Shown here piece after piece: positions 52,273 through 62,909 of a stretch of 64,000 nt of DNA; position 1 is the stretch's first letter; the number at the start of each line of letters is the position of its first letter. The notes below the pieces were generated by a model. It saw nothing but the letters and a program-made list of their open reading frames with translations. It had not been told where the DNA came from and searched no databases. The stretch is from Pseudomonas viridiflava (GTDB lineage: Bacteria > Pseudomonadota > Gammaproteobacteria > Pseudomonadales > Pseudomonadaceae). A program made the translations under genes and the position numbers. The stretch lies in contig NZ_UUIS01000006.1 of the NCBI RefSeq assembly GCF_900589395.1, positions 89,358-153,357 on the forward strand. The letters are read 5' to 3'.

Positions 52273-53211
52273 TTAACCGAACAGCCAATACCCCAGCAGG
52301 GTCAGTACCAGTATCGCCAGTACCGGACGCAGGATGCGGTAAGCCTTGGGGTTGCTGCGCTTGAACTGCTTGACCTGGCCACTGATGCCGTTGCTGAAAC
52401 GCTTGCTGAAAGCATAGGCGCGATTGATGCCGCCGACGCGCTCGTCGTCGAGATTCTGCGGGGCGGTGGCGCGCCCCAGAAACGCGCTGACGCTGCGGTT
52501 GATACGGGTCATCAGGCGGTTGGTCAACGGCCGTTCGATGTCGCAGAACAGGATCACACGGGTGGTGGTGGTTTCGTTCTTGACCCAGTGCACGAAGGTT
52601 TCGTCGAACATGACGTCTTCACCGTCGCGCCAGGCGTATTCCTCGCCATCGACGAAGATCCGGCAGGCATCGGAATTGGGCGTGGACAGCCCCAGGTGAT
52701 AGCGCAGGGAGCCGGCGAACGGGTCACGGTGCGGGTTCAGGTGGCTGTCGCCGGGCAGCAGGGCAAACATCGCGCCCTTGACGTTGGGGATGCTGTTGAC
52801 CAGGGCCACGGTCTGCGGGCACAGGGTTTCGGCCGACGGCAGGGCCTTGTCGTACCATTTCAGGTAGAAACGCTTCCAGCCTTTCTTGAAGAACGAACCG
52901 AAGCCGGCGTCGTTGTCCTTCTCGGCCGCGCGGATGTAGCCCTCGTCGAACAGGCGCATGGCTTCTTCGCGGATCACCTGCCAGTTGTCCTTGAGCACAT
53001 CGAGTTCGGGAAACTGGCGGCGGTCCAGGTAAGGCTTGGACGGCACTTTCGAAAACAGGTACATCAGGCTGTTGTAAGGAGCGAACAACGCCGAATGGTT
53101 GACGAACTGACGCAACAGCGGCAACCGCGCCCGGCCGCGCAGGTGCACAAACAGGGTACTGCCCACGAACAGCAGCAGGATCGACGCCTTGACAGCGAAC
53201 GATAAGGTCAT
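52273..53211 (-). CDS. lpxO: Lipid A hydroxylase LpxO (aspartyl/asparaginyl beta-hydroxylase family)
   Basis: The 312-residue protein has an N-terminal membrane anchor (about 5-22), the iron/2-oxoglutarate oxygenase core with [19 protein letters not shown] and [18 protein letters not shown] (iron-binding His/Asp), and a C-terminal hydrophobic helix. This matches LpxO, which 2-hydroxylates a secondary acyl chain of lipid A at the inner membrane. AAGGAGAG precedes the ATG at 53211. The gene is 34 bases upstream of aceK on the same strand. Confidence 0.9.
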   Translation of the reverse strand: MTLSFAVKASILLLFVGSTLFVHLRGRARLPLLRQFVNHSALFAPYNSLMYLFSKVPSKPYLDRRQFPELDVLKDNWQVIREEAMRLFDEGYIRAAEKDNDAGFGSFFKKGWKRFYLKWYDKALPSAETLCPQTVALVNSIPNVKGAMFALLPGDSHLNPHRDPFAGSLRYHLGLSTPNSDACRIFVDGEEYAWRDGEDVMFDETFVHWVKNETTTTRVILFCDIERPLTNRLMTRINRSVSAFLGRATAPQNLDDERVGGINRAYAFSKRFSNGISGQVKQFKRSNPKAYRILRPVLAILVLTLLGYWLFG

Positions 53212-53374
53212 GGAACTCTCCTTCAACACTGCCTGCCTTCCCGGACGGGAACAACAGGCAGGGCGTGTCATGAGGCCAGCTGCAGGACTGGCCGGGTATC
53301 TTCGAGCGTGTCAGGCGGCTCGCCAGTTGGCCATCATAAACTGTTGGCCCGCTGGCGAGAAATCGACATACCGA

Positions 53375-54349
53375 TCAGGGCTGCAACTGCTCGTCGGTAA
53401 AGAGATCGGCAAACAGCATGGTCGACAGGTAGCGCTCGCCCGAGTCGGGCAGGATCACCACCAGGGTCTTGCCTTGCATTTCCGGCTTTTGCGCCAGGCG
53501 CACGGCGGCGGCCATGGCCGCACCGCAGGAAATGCCGCACAGGATGCCCTCTTCCTGCATCAGGCGCAGGGCCATGGCCTTGGCCGCGTCTTCGCTGACC
53601 GCCTCGACCCGGTCAATCAACGACAGGTCGAGGTTTTTCGGGATGAACCCGGCGCCAATGCCCTGGATCTTGTGCGGTGCCGGCACGATGGCTTCACCGG
53701 CCAGGGCCTGGGCGATGATCGGTGAACTTTCAGGCTCGACGGCCACTGACAGGATCGGCTTGCCCTGGGTGTTCTTGATATAGCGCGAAATGCCGGTGAT
53801 CGTGCCGCCGGTGCCGACCCCGGCCACCAGCACATCAATGGCGCCGTCGGTGTCTGCCCAGATTTCCGGGCCCGTGGTCTTTTCGTGAATGGCCGGGTTG
53901 GCCGGGTTGTCGAACTGCGCCGGCATGAAGTACTGCCCGGGGTTGGCCGCCAGCAGTTCCTCGGCCTTGGCGATGGCGCCCTTCATGCCCTTGGCCGGCT
54001 CGGTCAGCACCAGTTCGGCACCCAGGGCCTTGAGCACCTTGCGCCGCTCCAGGCTCATGGAGGCCGGCATGGTCAGCACCAGCTTGTAGCCGCGTGCTGC
54101 GGCCACGAACGCCAGGCCGATACCGGTGTTGCCCGAGGTCGGCTCGACGATGGTCATGCCCGGCTTGAGGCGGCCGCTGCCTTCGGCGTCCCAGATCATG
54201 TTCGCGCCGATCCGGCATTTGACCGAGTAGCCAGGGTTGCGCCCTTCGATCTTGGCCAGGATGGTGACGCCGCGCGGCGCAATCCGGTTGATCTGCACCA
54301 GCGGCGTGTTACCGATGGAATGGGCGTTATCTGCGTAGATCCGGCTCAT
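53375..54349 (-). CDS. cysK: Cysteine synthase A
   Basis: The 324-residue protein is a fold type II PLP enzyme. The PLP lysine lies in GYSVKCRIG, the substrate loop is [14 protein letters not shown], the phosphate-binding loop [13 protein letters not shown], and the C-terminal [10 protein letters not shown] carries the Ser near the pyridine nitrogen. It makes L-cysteine from O-acetylserine and sulfide. Residues of the N-terminal region ([12 protein letters not shown]) are typical of CysK more than CysM. AAGGAC precedes the ATG. Confidence 0.94.
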   Translation of the reverse strand: MSRIYADNAHSIGNTPLVQINRIAPRGVTILAKIEGRNPGYSVKCRIGANMIWDAEGSGRLKPGMTIVEPTSGNTGIGLAFVAAARGYKLVLTMPASMSLERRKVLKALGAELVLTEPAKGMKGAIAKAEELLAANPGQYFMPAQFDNPANPAIHEKTTGPEIWADTDGAIDVLVAGVGTGGTITGISRYIKNTQGKPILSVAVEPESSPIIAQALAGEAIVPAPHKIQGIGAGFIPKNLDLSLIDRVEAVSEDAAKAMALRLMQEEGILCGISCGAAMAAAVRLAQKPEMQGKTLVVILPDSGERYLSTMLFADLFTDEQLQP

Positions 54350-54480
54350 GACGGTGTCCTTGTGGCAAAGGCATTGAGAAAGACCCGACAGCCTATTCTT
54401 CTGGTGGTTAGGCGTCCAGTTGCAGCGAACCTGTGCCGCCGCAGGCAGTCCATCGCTTACTGTTCCGGGAGGTTTGCCCC

Positions 54481-55545
54481 ATGAAACGTCGTTACCGCTG
54501 GCCCTTGTGGACCCTGGCCAGCCTGGCTGCGCTGCTGTTGATACTGCACCTGGCCCTGCCGTATGTGGTGCGCGACTACCTCAATGACAAGCTGGCCGAC
54601 ATGGGCGACTACCGTGGCCGGGTCAGTGATGTGGACCTGGCCTGGTGGCGGGGTGCCTACCGCATCAAGGATCTGGAGATCGTCAAGGTCGACGGCAAGG
54701 TGCCGGTGCCGTTCGTGAAGGCCCCGCTCATCGACATCGCCGTCAGTTGGCACGCGTTGTGGTACGACCATGCGGTGGTGGGCGAGGTGCAGTTCAGCGA
54801 GCCGCAACTGAACTTCGTCGACGGCGGCCAGGACCGCGCCGCGTCACAGACCGGTAAGGGCACTGACTGGCGCGCCCAGCTCGAAAAGGTCTTGCCCTTC
54901 ACCCTCAACGAAGCGCGGGTCGAGAACGGTCGGATCACTTTCAATAACTTCACCACCACGCCCAAGGTGCGCATCCAGGCCGACCGGGTCAACGCCAGCC
55001 TCTATAACTTGACCAATATCGTGGATGTCGAAGGCAACCGCGATGCGCGCTTCGAAGGCAAGGCGCGCCTGCTCGAAAGCGCCAGCCTGGAAACCCATGC
55101 GACCTTCGATCCGTTTCGCAACTTCCAGGATTTCGATTTTCGCCTGCGTGCCCGCGGCATCGAGCTGCGACGCATGAACGACTTCGCCGCGGCCTACGGC
55201 AAGTTCGACTTCAATGCCGGCCACGGCGACCTGGTAATCGAGGCCCAGGCCGAGAACGGCAAGTTGTCCGGCTACATCAAGCCGCTGCTGCGTGATGTCG
55301 AGGTGTTCAACTGGCAGCAGGATGTCGAAGACCGCGACAAGGGTGTGTTGCGCTCGGTCTGGGAAGCCTTGGTCGGCACCAGCGAAACCGTGCTCAAGAA
55401 CCAGGCGAAAAATCAGTTCGCGACCCGCGTGGAACTGAGCGGCAGCGTGGACCAGAAGAACATCAGCGGTTTGCAGGCGTTCTGGGGCATCTTGCGCAAC
55501 GGTTTTATCCAGGCGTTCAATGCCCGCTATGAAGGCAGCGATTGA
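54481..55545 (+). CDS. DUF748 (AsmA-like) envelope protein
   Basis: The 354-residue protein has an N-terminal membrane anchor (about 7-27, [22 protein letters not shown]) followed by a periplasmic beta-rich domain of the DUF748/AsmA type ([48 protein letters not shown]). Proteins of this sort bridge the inner and outer membranes and are suspected lipid conduits, but this one is short. GGGAGG precedes the ATG at 54481. The MoxR gene follows after 62 bases. Confidence 0.82.
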   Translation: MKRRYRWPLWTLASLAALLLILHLALPYVVRDYLNDKLADMGDYRGRVSDVDLAWWRGAYRIKDLEIVKVDGKVPVPFVKAPLIDIAVSWHALWYDHAVVGEVQFSEPQLNFVDGGQDRAASQTGKGTDWRAQLEKVLPFTLNEARVENGRITFNNFTTTPKVRIQADRVNASLYNLTNIVDVEGNRDARFEGKARLLESASLETHATFDPFRNFQDFDFRLRARGIELRRMNDFAAAYGKFDFNAGHGDLVIEAQAENGKLSGYIKPLLRDVEVFNWQQDVEDRDKGVLRSVWEALVGTSETVLKNQAKNQFATRVELSGSVDQKNISGLQAFWGILRNGFIQAFNARYEGSD

Positions 55546-55607
55546 CGCCGCGCGTCAGCCGATACGCCTGCGCTATAGTCCGTTTCACATTGCACCGAGG
55601 ATCACTG

Positions 55608-56453
55608 ATGAAGTTCGAAGGCACCCCCGTCTACGTCGCCACCGACGATTTGAAGCTGGCCGTCAATGCAGCCGTCACGCTGGAGCGGCCCTTGCTGGTC
55701 AAGGGCGAGCCGGGCACCGGCAAGACCCTGCTGGCCGAACAACTGGCGCAGGCCTTCAATGCCCGGCTGATCACCTGGCATATCAAGTCCACTACCAAGG
55801 CCCAGCAGGGCCTGTACGAGTACGATGCGGTCAGCCGCCTGCGCGACTCGCAACTGGGCGTGGACAAGGTCCACGATGTGCGCAACTACCTGAAGAAAGG
55901 CAAGCTCTGGGAAGCCTTCGAATCGCCCGAACGGGTCATCCTGCTGATCGATGAAATCGACAAGGCCGACATCGAGTTCCCCAACGACCTGTTGCAGGAA
56001 CTGGACCGCATGGAGTTCTACGTCTACGAGACCGATGAAACCATCAAGGCCCGTCACCGGCCGATCATCATCATTACCTCCAACAACGAAAAAGAACTGC
56101 CCGACGCCTTTCTGCGTCGCTGTTTCTTTCATTACATCGCTTTCCCCGATCGCCAGACCCTGCAGAAGATCGTCGATGTGCATTTCCCCGACATCAAGCA
56201 GAGCCTGGTCAGCGAGGCGCTGGAGATTTTCTTCGATGTGCGCAAGGTCCCGGGCCTGAAGAAAAAGCCTTCGACCTCCGAGCTGGTCGACTGGCTCAAG
56301 CTGTTGATGGCCGACGACATCGGCGAGCAGGTGCTGCGTGAACGCAACCCGACCAAGGCCATCCCACCGCTGGCCGGCGCCCTGGTCAAGAACGAGCAGG
56401 ACGTGCAATTGCTTGAGCGCCTGGCGTTCATGAGCCGGCGCGGCAACCGCTGA
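55608..56453 (+). CDS. MoxR family AAA ATPase
   Basis: The 281-residue AAA+ protein has Walker A GEPGTGKT, Walker B VILLIDEID, sensor 1 IITSNNEKELP and the arginine finger in AFLRRCFFHYI. MoxR ATPases act with VWA proteins as chaperones that mature or activate complexes. GAGGA precedes the ATG at 55608. The VWA gene starts 37 bases after its stop, so the two form an operon. Confidence 0.92.
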   Translation: MKFEGTPVYVATDDLKLAVNAAVTLERPLLVKGEPGTGKTLLAEQLAQAFNARLITWHIKSTTKAQQGLYEYDAVSRLRDSQLGVDKVHDVRNYLKKGKLWEAFESPERVILLIDEIDKADIEFPNDLLQELDRMEFYVYETDETIKARHRPIIIITSNNEKELPDAFLRRCFFHYIAFPDRQTLQKIVDVHFPDIKQSLVSEALEIFFDVRKVPGLKKKPSTSELVDWLKLLMADDIGEQVLRERNPTKAIPPLAGALVKNEQDVQLLERLAFMSRRGNR

Positions 56454-56490
56454 CCTCTGTGTTCCACCAAGAGACAAAAGGCCGACAGCC

Positions 56491-57669
56491 ATGCTGCTCA
56501 ACCTGTTCAATGAAATGCGCGCGGCCAGGGTACCGGTGTCGCTGCGTGAATTGCTCGACCTGATCGAGGCCCTGCAAAAGCGTGTGGTCTTCGCCGACAT
56601 CGATGAGTTCTACTTTCTGGCGCGCACGATCCTGGTCAAGGACGAACGTCACTTCGACAAGTTCGACCGGGCGTTCGGCACTTACTTCAACGGCCTGCAG
56701 GACCTTGACGAGGCCCTGCAGGCGCTGATCCCCGAGGACTGGCTGCGCAAGGAATTCGAACGTTCCCTCAGTGACGAAGAGCGTGCGCAGATCCAGTCGC
56801 TGGGCGGGCTGGACAAGCTGCTCGAAGCCTTCAAGCAGCGTCTTGAAGAACAGAAAGAGCGCCATGCCGGCGGCAACAAGTGGATCGGCACCGGCGGTAC
56901 CAGCCCGTTCGGCTCCGGTGGCTATCACCCCGAGGGCATTCGCGTGGGCGATGCCGGCAAGCGCCAGGGCAAGGCGGTCAAGGTCTGGGATCAGCGCGAG
57001 TACAAGAACCTCGACGACCAGGTGGAGCTGGGTACGCGCAACCTCAAGGTTGCGCTGCGCCGGCTGCGCAAGTTCGCCCGCCAGGGCGCGGCCGAAGAGC
57101 TGGACCTGGACAGCACCATCGAGCACACCGCCCGCGATGCCGGCCTGCTGAACATCCAGATGCGTCCCGAAAAGCGCAATGCGGTCAAGCTGCTGTTGCT
57201 GTTCGACATCGGCGGTTCGATGGACGCGCACATCAAGGTCTGCGAAGAGCTGTTCTCGGCCTGCAAGACCGAGTTCAAGCACCTGGAGTATTACTACTTC
57301 CACAACTTCGTTTACGAGACGCTGTGGCAGGACAACCTGCGCCGCAATGCCCAGCGCATCGCCACCCAGGACGTGCTCAACACCTATGGCGCCGACTACA
57401 AGGTGATCTTCGTCGGCGACGCCGCCATGGCGCCGTACGAGATCAGCCAGCCGGGCGGCAGTGTCGAACACTGGAACGAGGAACCCGGCTACCTGTGGAT
57501 GCAGCGCTTCATGGCCCGGTTCAGGAAAATCATCTGGATCAACCCGTACCCGAAGAACACCTGGGACTACACCACCTCGACGCACCTGGTGCGCGACCTG
57601 GTGGCGCAGCACATGTACCCCTTGACCCTCGAAGGGCTCGAAGAGGGCATTCGCTACCTGGCCAAATGA
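56491..57669 (+). CDS. VWA domain protein, CoxE-like
   Basis: The 392-residue protein has a helical N-terminal half and a C-terminal von Willebrand A domain with the MIDAS motif DIGGSMD (about 238-244) and the later Thr/Asp ligands in VIFVGDAAM. The closest family in memory is CoxE/DUF58-type proteins paired with MoxR ATPases. It probably works with the preceding MoxR on an unknown client. The protein has no membrane segment. Confidence 0.88.
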   Translation: MLLNLFNEMRAARVPVSLRELLDLIEALQKRVVFADIDEFYFLARTILVKDERHFDKFDRAFGTYFNGLQDLDEALQALIPEDWLRKEFERSLSDEERAQIQSLGGLDKLLEAFKQRLEEQKERHAGGNKWIGTGGTSPFGSGGYHPEGIRVGDAGKRQGKAVKVWDQREYKNLDDQVELGTRNLKVALRRLRKFARQGAAEELDLDSTIEHTARDAGLLNIQMRPEKRNAVKLLLLFDIGGSMDAHIKVCEELFSACKTEFKHLEYYYFHNFVYETLWQDNLRRNAQRIATQDVLNTYGADYKVIFVGDAAMAPYEISQPGGSVEHWNEEPGYLWMQRFMARFRKIIWINPYPKNTWDYTTSTHLVRDLVAQHMYPLTLEGLEEGIRYLAK

Positions 57670-57872
57670 GCAACGGCAGGCGGTGCCAGCCGCCTGGCCG
57701 CCAGCCGACAAAAGGCCACTACCCTGGTGTTGGTGCGGGCTAACCTGTCCATGCAAGCAAGCACAAGGCCAGGCATGGATCGCCTGCAAAGGCGGCCTTT
57801 GATCCTTCCGGCAGTTCCTGACGTTATCTGTGCCGCACACCTCAACCACTTCCTATCGGTGCGCACAGACAA

Positions 57873-58592
57873 ATGACTCATACCCTTGGCATCATGCAGC
57901 CGTATTTCTTTCCGTACCTGGGTTACTTCCAGTTGATTGCATCGGTCGAGCAAGGCCTGTTGTTCGATATCGTCCATTACCAGCGCCAGAGCTGGATGAA
58001 CCGCAACCGTGTGCTCGACGCCCAAGGCGGCTGGCAGTACATCAAGGTGCCGGTGACCCTGGAACAGGGCCGGCTGATCGAGCATGCCCGTGTGCTGGAT
58101 CGTACAGGCGCGTTGTGCCGCATCAAGGGCCAGCTGGAGCACTACCGGAAAAAGGCCCCGTTCTTCAAGCAGACCCTGCAGGTGCTGGAGCGCACCTTTG
58201 ACCTGTGCCAGAACGACAGCCTGACCGAACTCAATGCCCGCAGCCTGCAAAGCGTATGCGATTACCTGGGGATGGACTTCACCTGGAAGCGCTGTTCGGC
58301 CTTGCAACTGCCCTTGCCGCCGATTCGCTATGCCGGGCAATGGGCGCTGGAGATCAGCCAGCTCCAGAACGCCCGGTGCTACATCAATGCGCCGGGTGGT
58401 CGAGCAATCTTCAGGCCACAGGACTGGCTGGACCGGGGCATCGAGCTGCGGTTTCTGGCGCTGACGCCGTTGGTCTACGACCCCGCGCCCTACCCCTTCA
58501 TCGAGAACCTGTCGATTCTCGATGTGATGATGTGGAACGCGCCGGACACGATCATGACGTTCATCCGTGAACAGACCCGGGTGGTGCCCTGA
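57873..58592 (+). CDS. WbqC-like family protein
   Basis: The 239-residue protein matches the WbqC family: IMQPYFFPYLGYFQLIASVEQ at the N-terminus, HYQRQSWMNRNRVL, YIKVPV and the ending FIENLSILDVMMWNAPDTI. Family members lie in polysaccharide gene clusters and are suspected transferases, but the reaction is unknown. Here it stands alone, 203 bases after the VWA gene, and is followed by a REP doublet. Start ATG at 57873. Confidence 0.85.
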   Translation: MTHTLGIMQPYFFPYLGYFQLIASVEQGLLFDIVHYQRQSWMNRNRVLDAQGGWQYIKVPVTLEQGRLIEHARVLDRTGALCRIKGQLEHYRKKAPFFKQTLQVLERTFDLCQNDSLTELNARSLQSVCDYLGMDFTWKRCSALQLPLPPIRYAGQWALEISQLQNARCYINAPGGRAIFRPQDWLDRGIELRFLALTPLVYDPAPYPFIENLSILDVMMWNAPDTIMTFIREQTRVVP

Positions 58593-58617
58593 CACCCCAC
58601 AGCCGCAAGATCCCCTT

Positions 58618-58726
58618 GTAGGAGCGCGCTTGCCCGCGACCGAGTGCGCAGCGCTCGCAAAAATCGTCTAAACGCTGAAATTTTACGACTGCTAACGCAG
58701 CCGGTCGCGGGCAAGCGCGCTCCTAC
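58618..58726. repeat. REP doublet (inverted pair)
   Basis: Perfect 25-bp inverted arms (58618-58642 and 58702-58726, core GTAGGAGCGCGCTTGCCCGC) enclose about 59 bases with a second partial palindrome. It lies between the convergent WbqC-like and DUF2937 genes. This is the unexpanded form of the element at 21202-21455. Confidence 0.88.
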
Positions 58727-58753
58727 CCTTGAGCGCGCCATGCCTGACCGGGC

Positions 58754-59278
58754 CTAGCGCCAGCTGGCGCGCGGTGGCGGCTGGCGGCGGCCGCCGTTGA
58801 TCACCCAGCCGACCAGCAGGAACAGGCACTCGACCAGCAAGGTCAGGACAAAGGCGCTGAACACGCCCCAGCCGATCACCGCCGGCGCCAGCAGCACCTG
58901 CCAGGTATAGCCATCGAGGGTTTCTCTGCGGATGTCCGGGTCGGCCGCGGTGGTCACGTGCCAGGCCTTGCTCAGCCAGGAGCCCTGAAGACCCAGCCAT
59001 TGGCGCTCCAGCACCTGGGTGCGGGTCAACAGCGTCTCGATGTTGCTGGCGTCACTGCGAAACACCGGGTCCTGGCTGTTGCGGTAGTGCTGGATCAACG
59101 CCTGGATATCACCGTTGAAGAACTGCTGCGCGGTGGCCTTGAACCCCTTGATCGCCTGTTGCGCCTCGATCAGGTGCGCCTCGACGCGCTTGCTGTAGTC
59201 GCTGATCAGGCCGGGGGCCTGGACGCCGAACAGCAGGCCGGTGGTGAACAGCACCAGGCGCAGATAACTTCGCAGCAT
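58754..59278 (-). CDS. DUF2937 family membrane protein
   Basis: The 174-residue protein matches DUF2937: an N-terminal hydrophobic segment MLRSYLRLVLFTTGLLFGVQAPGL, a helical periplasmic domain (YSKRVEAHLIEAQQAIKGFKATAQQFFNGD) and a C-terminal double hydrophobic segment (VLLAPAVIGWGVFSAFVLTLLVECLFLLVGWVI). Its function is unknown. AGAGGG precedes the ATG. It follows the amidotransferase gene by 24 bases in a three-gene minus-strand operon. Confidence 0.85.
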   Translation of the reverse strand: MLRSYLRLVLFTTGLLFGVQAPGLISDYSKRVEAHLIEAQQAIKGFKATAQQFFNGDIQALIQHYRNSQDPVFRSDASNIETLLTRTQVLERQWLGLQGSWLSKAWHVTTAADPDIRRETLDGYTWQVLLAPAVIGWGVFSAFVLTLLVECLFLLVGWVINGGRRQPPPRASWR

Positions 59279-59302
59279 TGATAGCCCTCTTGTTGGTCTT
59301 TT

Positions 59303-60097
59303 TCAGGGGTTGGCAGGCAGGTGTTCGGTGGTGCCGTGGGCGATGCATTCGCCCTTGCGCCACAAGCCCCATTGACCGGGCTCGTAGCGGTTCCAGGTTT
59401 CGTTTTCGGTCAGCGCTTCGGTGGCGATCACGGTGACCACATCATGGGCGGTGGTCTCGGCCTGGAAGTCGACAATCATGTCGACATCCTTGAGCCGCGC
59501 CGGGCCAAAGGGCGCCCGACGGGTGATGTGCACCAGCTTGGTGGAGCAGAAACAGAACAGCCAGTCGCCATCGCTGAGCAGGCCATTGAACACGCCCTTG
59601 CCGCGGTACTCACTGCAGGCCTGCACCAGGTACGGCAACAGGTGCTCGATTTCCACCGGCTCCGGGAAGGCTTCGCGGACCCGGTTGAGCAGGTCGCAGA
59701 ACGCCGCTTCGCTGTCGGTATCGCCCACCGGGCGGTAGAAACTGCGCAAGGGTGTGAAGTCCGCCAGTTGACCGTTGTGAGCAAAGCACCAGTTGCGGCC
59801 CCACAGCTCGCGTACGAACGGGTGGGTATTGGACAGGCAGACCTTGCCGACATTGGCCTGGCGAATATGGCCGATCACCACTTCGCTCTTGATCGGGTAG
59901 CGCTGCACCAGGTGCGCCACCTCCGATTCGCAACTGGCCGCCGGGTCCTGGAACAGGCGCAGGCCGCGTCCTTCGTAGAACGCAATGCCCCAGCCATCGC
60001 GGTGCGGGCCGGTACGGCCACCGCGCTGCATCAGGCCGGTAAAGCTGAAAACGATATCGGTCGGGACATTGGCACTCATCCCCAGGAGTTCACACAT
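59303..60097 (-). CDS. Class II glutamine amidotransferase (YafJ-like)
   Basis: The 264-residue protein starts [10 protein letters not shown], so removal of Met exposes the N-terminal Cys nucleophile of class II amidotransferases. [21 protein letters not shown] and FAHNGQL carry the glutamine-binding Arg, Asn and Gly residues. The family releases ammonia from glutamine; the acceptor is unknown. It is related to E. coli YafJ. It lies between a small membrane protein gene and the DUF2937 gene. Confidence 0.92.
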   Translation of the reverse strand: MCELLGMSANVPTDIVFSFTGLMQRGGRTGPHRDGWGIAFYEGRGLRLFQDPAASCESEVAHLVQRYPIKSEVVIGHIRQANVGKVCLSNTHPFVRELWGRNWCFAHNGQLADFTPLRSFYRPVGDTDSEAAFCDLLNRVREAFPEPVEIEHLLPYLVQACSEYRGKGVFNGLLSDGDWLFCFCSTKLVHITRRAPFGPARLKDVDMIVDFQAETTAHDVVTVIATEALTENETWNRYEPGQWGLWRKGECIAHGTTEHLPANP

Positions 60098-60135
60098 GGG
60101 CAGGTTCTCGCGTCAGTACTGGGCCAGGTGAAAGG

Positions 60136-60630
60136 CTACAGGCGCGGCTCGACCCGACCGCGGCCGGCACCGGGTACCAGCGCCGGGCGACGGGCATAGC
60201 GATCGTCGGAAGTGAAAGGCTGTTCGTCTTCGTCTTCTTCGGCAGCCTCTTTCGCCGCCGCCTCCTGGCGGGCTTGCTGTTGCGCCTGGCGTGCCTTGCG
60301 CTTGCGTTCGATCGGCCAGCGCACCAGTACGAACACTCCGTAGACGATGAACGCGCACAACGCGTACATGCCCAGGTCGAGCAAGGCGGTCCAGACCGTA
60401 CTGCCGACCTTGAACAACAGGTCCAGCGCGGTAATGGCCAGGGCCGGGGCGTAGACGTCCTTGGCCGGGTCGACGATGGTCGGGGTGAACAACAGCACCG
60501 CGATCAGCACCCGCAGCGGCTCCTTGAGGTAGCGCCACATCCAGCCGGTCATCACAAAGCTCACCCACAGGCAGCCCAGTGCGGCGACAGCGTACAGGCT
60601 CCAGGCGATCAGATAGTCGTGTTCAGTCAT
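60136..60630 (-). CDS. Conserved small membrane protein with charged tail
   Basis: The 164-residue protein has about four hydrophobic segments in its first 110 residues (AWSLYAVAALGCLWVSFVMTGW; VLIAVLLFTPTIV; ITALDLLFKVG; LGMYALCAFIVYGVFVLV) and a strongly charged tail rich in Arg, Gln and Glu, possibly a coiled coil. It is not a family I can name. The ATG at 60630 was preferred because the hydrophobic region begins there. It is the first gene of the three-gene operon and is divergent from the oligopeptidase B gene. Confidence 0.75.
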   Translation of the reverse strand: MTEHDYLIAWSLYAVAALGCLWVSFVMTGWMWRYLKEPLRVLIAVLLFTPTIVDPAKDVYAPALAITALDLLFKVGSTVWTALLDLGMYALCAFIVYGVFVLVRWPIERKRKARQAQQQARQEAAAKEAAEEDEDEQPFTSDDRYARRPALVPGAGRGRVEPRL

Positions 60631-60773
60631 GTCGTGCGTGGTAAGCCGGCCAAAGAGGCGCTTATCATAACGGCTTTTCGCCGACCCGGCGCATCTGGCT
60701 GATGTATGAATGCCAGCAAGGGTTGTACGCTCGCCCATCAGTTACCCACGTTTCGATCTTCGAGAGAGCCCGC

Positions 60774-62834
60774 ATGCCTATATCCCCTGCCCTCGTCAGC
60801 GCCCCGATCGCCCGCCAGGGCGATGGCGCCGATCCTTATGCCTGGCTGCAAGCACGCGACGAAGCCGAGGTGCTCGACTACCTGAAAGCCGAAAACGCCT
60901 GGCAGGAACAGCAACTGGCCGATCAGGCCGACCTGCGCGAGACCCTGTTCCAGGAAATCAAGGCACGCATTCTGGAAACCGACCTGTCGCTGCCCTCGCC
61001 GTGGGGGCCGTACCTGTATTACACACGCACCACTGCTGGCGACGAATACCCACGCCACTACCGCTGCCCGCGCCCGGCTGACGGCTCGCACGAGGCCGAC
61101 CAGGCGCAGGAGCAGCTGCTGCTTGACCCCAACGAACTGGCCGAGGGCGGCTTTCTGTCGCTGGGCGCGTTCAGCATCAGCCCTGATCACCGGCGCCTGG
61201 CCTACAGCCTTGATACCTCGGGCGAGGAAATCTACCGGTTGTTCGTCAAGGACCTGGACAGCGGCCAGATCCACAGCCTGCCGTTCGAGGACTGCGATGG
61301 CAGCATGACCTGGGCCAACGACAGCCAGACGCTGTTCTTCGCTGAGCTGGACGACACCCACAGGCCTTATAAGCTGTACCGCCATCGCCTGGGCGAAGCC
61401 GCCGCGCACGAGGTGTTCTGCGAACCGGACGGCCGGTTCTTCCTCAGTTGCCTGCGCAGCAGCTCCGAACGCCAGTTGATCCTGCAACTGGGCAGCAAGA
61501 CCACCGGCGAAGTCTGGGTGCTGGATGCCGATCAGCCGCAACAGCCGTTTACCTGCATGGCCCCCAGGGTCGAAGGGCATGAATACGATGTCGATCACGG
61601 CCTGCTCGACGGTGTGTGGAGCTGGTTTATCCGCAGCAACCAGGACGGCATCAACTTTGCGCTGTACCACGCCCCCCAGCGTGATCAGGGCGTGCCGCCC
61701 CGTGACGACTGGCAACCGTTGGTGGCGCACAGCGACACGGTGATGCTCGACGGCGTGACCTTCAATGCCCGCGCCATCACCTTGAGCCTGCGCGAAGGCG
61801 GCCTGCCGGTCATCGAAGTGCGGCCGCAGGGGTTGCCGGCCTATCGCGTGCAATTGCCCGACGCGGCCTACAGCCTGTATGTGCAGGACAGCCTGGAATT
61901 CGACAGCGACCACATCCGCCTGCGTTATCAGTCGCTGAACCGCCCCGCACAAGTGCGCCAGTTGCTGCTCGACAGCGGCGAACAGCGCGTACTCAAGCAG
62001 ACCCCCGTGCTGGGCGAGTTCGATGCCGATGCCTATGTCAGCCAGCGCCTGTGGGCCACCGCGGCCGATGGCACGCAAGTGCCGATCAGCCTGGTCATGC
62101 GCCGCGACCGGCAAGGCCTGCCTGCACCGCTGTACCTCTATGGCTATGGCGCTTACGGTGCCAGCCTCGACCCCTGGTTCTCGCATGCCCGCCTGAGCCT
62201 GCTTGATCGCGGTGTGGCCTTTGCCATCGCCCACGTGCGCGGCGGCGGAGAACTGGGCGAGGCCTGGTACCGCGCCGGCAAGCAGGCGCACAAGCACAAT
62301 ACGTTCGACGACTTCATCGCCTGTGCCGAACACCTGATCGACCAGGGCATTACCCGAGCCGAGCAACTGGTGATCAGCGGCGGCAGCGCCGGCGGGCTGT
62401 TGATCGGCGCGGTGCTCAACCAGCGTCCCGAGCTGTTCAAGGCGGCGATTGCCGAAGTGCCGTTTGTCGATGTGCTCAACACCATGCTCGACCCGGACCT
62501 GCCGTTGACCGTCACCGAATACGATGAGTGGGGCAACCCGCAGGAGCCTGAAGTGCATGCGCGCCTCAAGGGCTATGCGCCCTACGAAAACGTGCGTGCC
62601 CAGGCCTACCCGGCTACGCTGGTGATCGCCGGTTACAACGACAGCCGCGTACAGTACTGGGAGGCCGCCAAGTGGGTGGCCAAATTGCGCACGCACAAGA
62701 CCGACGATAACCTGTTGCTGCTCAAGACCGAGCTGGACGCCGGGCACGGCGGCATGAGCGGGCGCTACCAGGGGTTGCGCGATGTGGCGCTGGAATACGG
62801 GTTTGTGTTCAAGGTGTTGGGCCTGGCCTTGTAA
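60774..62834 (+). CDS. ptrB: Oligopeptidase B (S9A prolyl oligopeptidase family)
   Basis: The 686-residue protein has an N-terminal beta-propeller (about 70-400) and a C-terminal alpha/beta hydrolase domain. The triad is visible: Ser in ISGGSAGGLLIGA, Asp in YNDSRVQYWE and His in DAGHGGMSGR. Acidic residues typical of the basic-residue specificity of oligopeptidase B occur near YGYGAYG and the S1 region. It cleaves short peptides after Arg or Lys in the cytoplasm. GAGAGAG precedes the ATG at 60774. Confidence 0.92.
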   Translation: MPISPALVSAPIARQGDGADPYAWLQARDEAEVLDYLKAENAWQEQQLADQADLRETLFQEIKARILETDLSLPSPWGPYLYYTRTTAGDEYPRHYRCPRPADGSHEADQAQEQLLLDPNELAEGGFLSLGAFSISPDHRRLAYSLDTSGEEIYRLFVKDLDSGQIHSLPFEDCDGSMTWANDSQTLFFAELDDTHRPYKLYRHRLGEAAAHEVFCEPDGRFFLSCLRSSSERQLILQLGSKTTGEVWVLDADQPQQPFTCMAPRVEGHEYDVDHGLLDGVWSWFIRSNQDGINFALYHAPQRDQGVPPRDDWQPLVAHSDTVMLDGVTFNARAITLSLREGGLPVIEVRPQGLPAYRVQLPDAAYSLYVQDSLEFDSDHIRLRYQSLNRPAQVRQLLLDSGEQRVLKQTPVLGEFDADAYVSQRLWATAADGTQVPISLVMRRDRQGLPAPLYLYGYGAYGASLDPWFSHARLSLLDRGVAFAIAHVRGGGELGEAWYRAGKQAHKHNTFDDFIACAEHLIDQGITRAEQLVISGGSAGGLLIGAVLNQRPELFKAAIAEVPFVDVLNTMLDPDLPLTVTEYDEWGNPQEPEVHARLKGYAPYENVRAQAYPATLVIAGYNDSRVQYWEAAKWVAKLRTHKTDDNLLLLKTELDAGHGGMSGRYQGLRDVALEYGFVFKVLGLAL

Positions 62835-62909
62835 ACCGGGCGCTCGCCGTCGACACTGCGGCAGCGAGCGCCATCAAACCGAACACGATCAATTACAACA
62901 GACCGAACC